This document shows, one piece after another, positions 32,064-35,898 of a stretch of 35,898 nt of DNA (position 1 is its first letter; every line of letters begins with the position of its first letter). Location: assembly GCA_002337605.1 (NCBI GenBank), contig DDGL01000011.1, positions 1-35,898 on the forward strand, given 5' to 3'. The position numbers and the translations under genes were made by a program. This DNA is from Flavobacteriaceae bacterium UBA1903. GTDB lineage: Bacteria; Bacteroidota; Bacteroidia; Flavobacteriales; Flavobacteriaceae. The notes under the pieces are model-generated. The model saw only the letters and a list, made by a program, of their open reading frames with translations. It was not told where the DNA came from and ran no database searches.

Positions 32064-32561
32064 TTATAGAATTATTTTACTATACCCTCTAGGGCATATA
32101 CGTCCTGGGCTACCTTCTTTATCAACTTCAATACACTCTGTTAAAAAGTTTGGATGCTCAGGTTCTAGCTTACTACCATCATCACCGTCACGTAAGACTT
32201 CAAAATAAGTATCTGCTTGCAGGTCTACACTGAGGTTTTTAAGAGTGAGTTCAGATTTTCCATTTTTGGAAATAGTTACGGTTAATGTCAAACAGTCGAT
32301 AGGAGTTGGGGTTCTCCCAGCTTCCACAATATCTCTTCCGCTTCGTCTGTTAAGACTGGAGTCAAGAGTTGCGCTCTCAATCAGAAGTTTGCCTGAGTTA
32401 TTATAGGTAATTGGTACAAGCGAAATTTCTGTAAGTTTTCTATTGGTTATAGTAAATTTAGCAAAAAGACCAACAAATGTCTTACTGTATAGGGTGCCAT
32501 AAACAAATTGGTGTCTATTGTTTGATGCTTCATTTAGGTGAACTGTGCCGGTTAATGTCAT
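32064..32561 (-). CDS. Unknown 165-aa protein heading the two-component operon
   Basis: A soluble protein with no signal peptide, lipobox or membrane helix. It starts MTLTGTVHLNEASNNRHQFVYG and seems all-beta: LFAKFTITNRKLTEISLVPI, IDCLTLTVTISKNGKSELTLKNLSVDL and similar strand patterns. Three Cys are present (one mid-protein, two near the C-terminus). No family recognised. It is the first gene of the operon with the TPR histidine kinase (6-bp gap) and its response regulator, and its promoter has shared site D. Because the operon is apparently self-regulated, it may be a sensor accessory or effector, but this is inference from position only. Confidence 0.65.
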   Translation of the reverse strand: MTLTGTVHLNEASNNRHQFVYGTLYSKTFVGLFAKFTITNRKLTEISLVPITYNNSGKLLIESATLDSSLNRRSGRDIVEAGRTPTPIDCLTLTVTISKNGKSELTLKNLSVDLQADTYFEVLRDGDDGSKLEPEHPNFLTECIEVDKEGSPGRICPRGYSKIIL

Positions 32562-32582
32562 AATTATCGTTTTTAATTTCTG

Positions 32583-32630
32583 CTAAAATACTATCAGATA
32601 CTTAAAGTATCCATACCCATTACAGGGTAT
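32583..32630 (-). promoter_or_regulatory. Site D: inverted repeat plus -7 box for the two-component operon
   Basis: ATACCC (32613-32618), ATTACA, GGGTAT (32625-32630). Counting seven bases for the arm, it ends 21 bp before TATTTTAG (32590-32583), one mismatch from the -7 consensus. A second palindrome, GATACTT-A-AAGTATC (32597-32611), lies between the two elements. Confidence 0.72.
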
Positions 32631-32767
32631 TTGTGTACTCTTGAAAAGTAGGAAGGTTGTTTGGTAATAGAACTGCATAAGTAGATCTGGGATTCGTCCA
32701 CACCAAGGTACTGGTATCTGTTTAATCCTCCAAATTACTGTAACACAATTTTATAGTAAGAACTTTA

Positions 32768-32956
32768 CTATTTTTTTAAAAGTAGTTTAGCAGCCAGTAA
32801 AAGCAGGAAGAACACAATAAATCCGAACAACACCCAGATATTTCCTTTGTAGTATTTTCTATGTAATTTTTTGTCCTTACGGTAGCTTATTGCAACGATA
32901 ATTACAAAAGCTATAAAGAAACAAATGGCAAAAATGAGTTGTCCTGTCGAGATCAT
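32768..32956 (-). CDS. Small two-helix membrane protein
   Basis: A 62-aa protein starting at MISTGQLIFA; the ATG 8 codons earlier is less likely. It has one helix at residues ~5-25 (LIFAICFFIAFVIIVAIS), a basic loop (YRKDKKLHRKYYKGN), and a second helix at ~41-58. The basic loop and lengths match a small protein I associate with many Flavobacteriaceae genomes, of unknown function. It stands alone between the two-component operon promoter region and the MazG-like gene. No clear promoter box was found. Confidence 0.65.
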   Translation of the reverse strand: MISTGQLIFAICFFIAFVIIVAISYRKDKKLHRKYYKGNIWVLFGFIVFFLLLLAAKLLLKK

Positions 32957-33080
32957 TGTAGAAGTACTTATGGAGAGCAAAAATACAGCTTAATTGAAAA
33001 CTCTGGTTGAAAAGTTTCTTACAATTAGCGTAAGTATAAAACCTACTTTCAATATTTTTAGCAATTATAAATTTAGATAG

Positions 33081-33470
33081 ATGAAAAATAAAATAGCCGC
33101 AGTACACAAGTTTCATACTGCTTTTGGATTAGGAATTAAAGAAACGCCTACAGCCGATCTAGGAATAAAAAAGAACTTACTTAGATATGAACTAATGCGC
33201 GAAGAGAATGAAGAATACCTGGAAGCGGCCAATACTAACGACCTGGTAGAAGTGGCCGATGCTTTAGGAGATATGCTGTACATACTTTGTGGCACTATTA
33301 TAGAACACGGCATGCAATACAAAATTGAAGAAGTGTTTAACGAGATTCAACGAAGTAACATGAGTAAATTAGGAGCCGACGGTAAACCTATTTACAGAGA
33401 AGACGGAAAAGTCTTAAAAGGCCCGGACTACTTCAAACCAAGTATTAAAGAGATTTTAGACAAACAATAA
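33081..33470 (+). CDS. MazG-like nucleoside triphosphate pyrophosphohydrolase
   Basis: A 129-aa cytoplasmic protein of the all-alpha NTP pyrophosphohydrolase (MazG/PRA-PH-like) superfamily. The metal-binding signature is present: an EExxE-type motif in RYELMREENEEYLEAA, then VEVADALGDMLYILCG as the ExxD pair. Members hydrolyse NTPs, dUTP or phosphoribosyl-ATP to monophosphate and pyrophosphate, either in nucleotide-pool cleaning or in histidine synthesis. No his genes are nearby, so house-cleaning is more likely. The C-terminal segment SNMSKLGADGKPIYREDGKVLKGPDYFKP is typical of the short subfamily. It converges on ilvE. Confidence 0.85.
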   Translation: MKNKIAAVHKFHTAFGLGIKETPTADLGIKKNLLRYELMREENEEYLEAANTNDLVEVADALGDMLYILCGTIIEHGMQYKIEEVFNEIQRSNMSKLGADGKPIYREDGKVLKGPDYFKPSIKEILDKQ

Positions 33471-33471
33471 C

Positions 33472-33494
33472 TAAAACCAAAGGTTTTAATTTTT
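33472..33494 (+). terminator. Weak terminator after the MazG-like gene
   Basis: TAAAACC (33472-33478) pairs with GGTTTTA (33482-33488) around AAA, then a short T run. The stem is AT-rich and only 7 bp, so its strength is doubtful. Confidence 0.4.
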
Positions 33495-33524
33495 AATCTG
33501 AACTATTGAACCTGAAACCGGGAA

Positions 33525-34592
33525 TTAGCTTATTGGGTAGCGCCAGTTGAAGGTGTCTTCCGCACGGTTATACTGAATGTCCATGAGCTCTTTTTTAAAC
33601 CTTGTAGCATAGCTGTCTGCAGGCTTTTCAAGTTCGAAAATTTCCTCTGCATATCCAAACGCACTGACCGGGCTAATAACAGCGGCAGTTCCACTTCCAA
33701 AAATTTCCTTTAGGCTGCCGTCTTTTGCAGCAGCTACTAATTCGGCAACGGTAAGGCGTCTTACGTCGGTTTCAATTCCGTCGCGTTCTGCCAGAGATAG
33801 GACACTTTTTCGTGTAACCCCATCTAAGATCCTGTCGCTGGTAGGAGCTGTAATAAGGGTGTCATTAATTCTGAAGAAGACATTCATAGTACCTGCTTCT
33901 TCAAGATATTTATGTTCGTTAGAGTCTGTCCAGACAACTTGTTGAAACCCTTTTTCGCGGGCTAAGTTAGTAGGGAAAAATTGCGCGCCATAGTTTCCGG
34001 CAGCTTTTGCAGCCCCTACGCCTCCGTCTGCAGAGCGGCTGTATTTTTCTGCAACCAGTACCTTAACATCGCCTGTATAATAGGCTTTTACTGGCGACAT
34101 AAGGATCATAAACTTGTATTCATCGGCTGGAGATGCAGACACTCCAACCTGAGTGGCCATTGCAAATGGTCGTATGTACAACGAATTGCCAAGACCTCCC
34201 TGAACCCAACCTTTGTCTAAAGCCAGTAATTTATGGAGTGCTTCAAAAAACAAATCCTTCGGAAACTCCGGAATGGCCATTCTCTTTGAGGATTTATTAA
34301 TACGATTAAGGTTTTCTTCAGGTCTGAATAAGAATACGTCTCCGTTTTCATCTTTAAATGCTTTCATGCCTTCAAAAACTGCCTGGCCGTAATGAAAGAC
34401 CTTTGCAGCAGGGGAGATACTTAAATTTCCATAAGGCAGTATGGTAGCATCTTTCCAGGCACCGTCTTTAAAGTCGCACATAAACATGTGGTCTGTAAAC
34501 GTACCTCCAAAGGTAAGGTTGTCAAAATCCACATCGGGCAGTCTTGAATTGGTAGCTTGTTTTACGGTAATCTTATCTGTGCTTGTGTTCAT
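33525..34592 (-). CDS. ilvE: Branched-chain amino acid aminotransferase
   Basis: A 355-aa PLP enzyme of fold type IV that interconverts Leu, Ile and Val with their 2-oxo acids. Lys196 in GGVGAAKAAGNYGAQFFPT is the PLP Lys by comparison with the KxGGNY signature of the eukaryotic-type (long, class IIa) enzymes. Other motifs are FEGMKAFKDENGDVFLFRPEENLNR, SLYIRPFAMATQVGVSASPADEYKFMILMSPV, YLEEAGTMNVFFRI and GSGTAAVISPVSAFGY. The length fits that long class rather than the ~309-aa E. coli type. It diverges from the DUF4920 lipoprotein gene. Confidence 0.94.
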   Translation of the reverse strand: MNTSTDKITVKQATNSRLPDVDFDNLTFGGTFTDHMFMCDFKDGAWKDATILPYGNLSISPAAKVFHYGQAVFEGMKAFKDENGDVFLFRPEENLNRINKSSKRMAIPEFPKDLFFEALHKLLALDKGWVQGGLGNSLYIRPFAMATQVGVSASPADEYKFMILMSPVKAYYTGDVKVLVAEKYSRSADGGVGAAKAAGNYGAQFFPTNLAREKGFQQVVWTDSNEHKYLEEAGTMNVFFRINDTLITAPTSDRILDGVTRKSVLSLAERDGIETDVRRLTVAELVAAAKDGSLKEIFGSGTAAVISPVSAFGYAEEIFELEKPADSYATRFKKELMDIQYNRAEDTFNWRYPIS

Positions 34593-34706
34593 GAAAGGTA
34601 AGGTGCTTATGTCCGCAAAATTAACGAAAATTTAGACGTAAAAAAATTCAAAAAATTCATAAAATTGCAGTATATTAATAGAAAATACCCTAAAGAAACA
34701 TTCCAG

Positions 34707-35228
34707 ATGAAAAAATTAGTTTTTATAGCCCTAGCCGCAGCCGTTTTAGTTGCGTGCAATAACAAAGTTGAAAAGGATACCGCTGAAACCGAAGTTTCAC
34801 AAGAAACAGCTGCCCAGGAAATGGCCTATCAGGAATTTGGTGATAAGATCACAGATGCCGACGCGATGACCAAGGACGAAATGTACAAAACCTATAAAAG
34901 CCTGAAGCCAGGCGATACAGCACAAGTAAAATTTATTTCTAAGGTAAACAGTGTTTGCCAAAACAAAGGGTGCTGGATGCGTATGGATATGGGAGAGGAA
35001 GAGGCATTAATTAAATTTAAAGACTACGGTTTCTTTATGCCTATGGACATTGCTGGCGATGAGGTAATTGTTAGCGGAAAAGCTTTTATAGATGAAATGA
35101 GTGTAGAGGACCAGCGCCATTTTGCTGAAGATGCAGGAAAATCTAAAGAAGAGATCGCAGCTATTACAGCGCCTAAAAGAACACTTTCCTTTACTGCAGA
35201 TGGGGTGTTAATAGCAGAGAACCAATAA
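34707..35228 (+). CDS. DUF4920 lipoprotein
   Basis: A 173-aa protein starting at MKKLVFIALAAAVLVAC; an in-frame ATG 14 codons earlier does not give a signal peptide. The lipobox is LVAC (Cys17). The mature part carries the DUF4920 pattern: FGDKITDADAMTKDEMYKTYKSL, DTAQVKFISKVNSVCQNKGCWMRMDMGEEEALIKFKDYGFFMP, then VIVSGKAFIDEMSVEDQRHFAEDAG. The two Cys in VCQNKGCW may form a pair. The family is common in Bacteroidota and unassigned. mnmD starts 4 bp later on the same strand. Confidence 0.87.
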   Translation: MKKLVFIALAAAVLVACNNKVEKDTAETEVSQETAAQEMAYQEFGDKITDADAMTKDEMYKTYKSLKPGDTAQVKFISKVNSVCQNKGCWMRMDMGEEEALIKFKDYGFFMPMDIAGDEVIVSGKAFIDEMSVEDQRHFAEDAGKSKEEIAAITAPKRTLSFTADGVLIAENQ

Positions 35229-35232
35229 GCTT

Positions 35233-35898
35233 TTGAAGCGTGAATTTCTCACTACCGGAGATGGCTCGGTAACCATACACCTGCCAGACTGGGGGGAACA
35301 ATACCATTCCAAACACGGTGCGTTAACCGAAGCACGTCACGTTTTTATACAAACAGGACTGTATCATTTTTTAGCTGAAAATCCCTGTGACGAAATTTCA
35401 ATTATGGAAATTGGTTTCGGAACAGGGCTCAATGCATTGCTTACAGTTTCAGAAATTGAAAAATCAGCAATTTTCTGTACATATCTTGCTGTGGAAGCGT
35501 ATCCCGTTTCCGTTACAGAAGTTTCCAAATTGAACTATCCCGAAAAGACTGCAATTTCAGCAGGTCTATTTCAAAAATTACACGACGTTCCCTGGGAAGA
35601 GAATGTTGAAATTACCACGCAGTTTTCATTAAATAAGCGTCAGCAATTTTTTTCGGAAATTTCAGAAAATAATACGATCAATGTTATTTATTTCGATGCC
35701 TTTGGCGCCAGAGTGCAACCCGAATTGTGGACGGAAGAAATTTTTAGCAGGATGTACACTGCGCTAAAACCAAAAGGCATTTTGGTTACCTATGCAGCAA
35801 AAGGAAGTGTAAGACGTGCTATGCAAGCGGTTGGTTTCACCGTAGAACGCCTCCCAGGCCCCCCAGGAAAACGGGAAATGCTAAGAGCCACGAAAGGC
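35233..35898 (+). CDS. mnmD: tRNA 5-methylaminomethyl-2-thiouridine methyltransferase MnmD, 3'-truncated
   Basis: The frame runs from a TTG at 35233 to the window edge (222 codons) with no stop. It starts LKREFLTTGDGSVTIHLPDW, matching the usual (M)KRE...DGS start of MnmD, so TTG is taken as the start; no in-frame ATG or GTG lies between the upstream stop and this codon. Diagnostic motifs are YHSKHGALTEARHVFIQTGL and the SAM-binding loop ISIMEIGFGTGLNALLT, then INVIYFDAFGARVQPELWTEEIF and RLPGPPGKREMLRA. The enzyme makes the final methylation in mnm5s2U34 of tRNA. The gene is probably almost complete, as relatives are ~220-240 aa. Confidence 0.88.
   Translation, partial: MKREFLTTGDGSVTIHLPDWGEQYHSKHGALTEARHVFIQTGLYHFLAENPCDEISIMEIGFGTGLNALLTVSEIEKSAIFCTYLAVEAYPVSVTEVSKLNYPEKTAISAGLFQKLHDVPWEENVEITTQFSLNKRQQFFSEISENNTINVIYFDAFGARVQPELWTEEIFSRMYTALKPKGILVTYAAKGSVRRAMQAVGFTVERLPGPPGKREMLRATKG

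Noticed and set aside
32082..32097. TACCCTC-TA-GGGCATA inside the end of the 165-aa gene, with TAAATTTG at 32055-32062
   Set aside because: One arm fits poorly and the distance to the box is 18 bp, not 21. It lies in coding sequence 6 bp from a coupled kinase start.
32753..32777. ATAGTAA-GAACT-TTACTAT followed by a T run on the plus strand
   Set aside because: There is no plus-strand gene or promoter for it to serve, and the stem is AT-only apart from two G-C pairs; it also overlaps the stop of the minus-strand small membrane gene.
34684..34692. Half-site TACCC upstream of the DUF4920 gene
   Set aside because: No second arm and no -7 box at 21 bp; probably chance.
1..35898. CRISPR array, tRNA/rRNA, prophage or insertion sequence
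   Set aside because: I looked for regular spacer-repeat arrays, cloverleaf ends, integrase/transposase motifs and terminal repeats, and saw none.

Overview
The window is a piece of a Flavobacteriaceae-type (Bacteroidota) chromosome. Supporting this are an AT-rich sequence, a type IX secretion sorting tail, lipoprotein signals ending in a Cys, several TANNTTTG-type -7 promoter boxes, and a gene set typical of that family (Lacal_2735-like, DUF4920, DUF4197, IcmF, lipoprotein DPP III). No phage, insertion sequence, CRISPR array, rRNA or tRNA was seen.

Region 1 (1-6210) is a curli-type amyloid secretion locus. A truncated curlin-repeat protein at the left edge is followed by a ~700 bp non-coding stretch. 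Then comes a tight operon: curlin-repeat (CsgB-like) protein, CsgE with an extra N-terminal domain, CsgF, CsgG with an added C-terminal beta-barrel, and a lipoprotein with a TolB/WD40-like propeller, closed by a terminator. Region 2 (6211-11240) is housekeeping: purM, a membrane protein, prfA, pyrF, a BtuF-like binding protein and a small Lacal_2735-like gene. The prfA leader carries a six-codon ORF ending in UAG across the prfA start.

Region 3 (11336-24550) is mixed: DUF4197 lipoprotein, T9SS-sorted protein, the fused mutase IcmF, an Lrp/AsnC regulator, an MFS transporter with a DJ-1/PfpI lipoprotein, a DUF1684 protein, CrcB with a SRPBCC/GyrI-like protein, and dipeptidyl peptidase III. Two convergent gene pairs have their terminator inside the opposing gene.

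Region 4 (24573-32630) is the most interesting part. A minus-strand block encodes an unknown 165-aa protein, a TPR sensor histidine kinase, a NarL/FixJ response regulator, a stand-alone LuxR-type HTH protein, an outer-membrane barrel, a four-repeat exported protein and two lipoproteins. Four of its promoters carry almost the same inverted repeat (ATACCC-N6-GGGTAT, a NarL-like 7-2-7 layout). In all four the repeat lies exactly 21 bp upstream of a TANNTTTG-like -7 box. I infer a local regulon in which the two-component system, or its LuxR-type partner, activates its own operon and the neighbouring envelope genes.

Region 5 (32768-35898) holds a small membrane protein, a MazG-like pyrophosphohydrolase, ilvE, a DUF4920 lipoprotein and the 5' part of mnmD, which starts with TTG.
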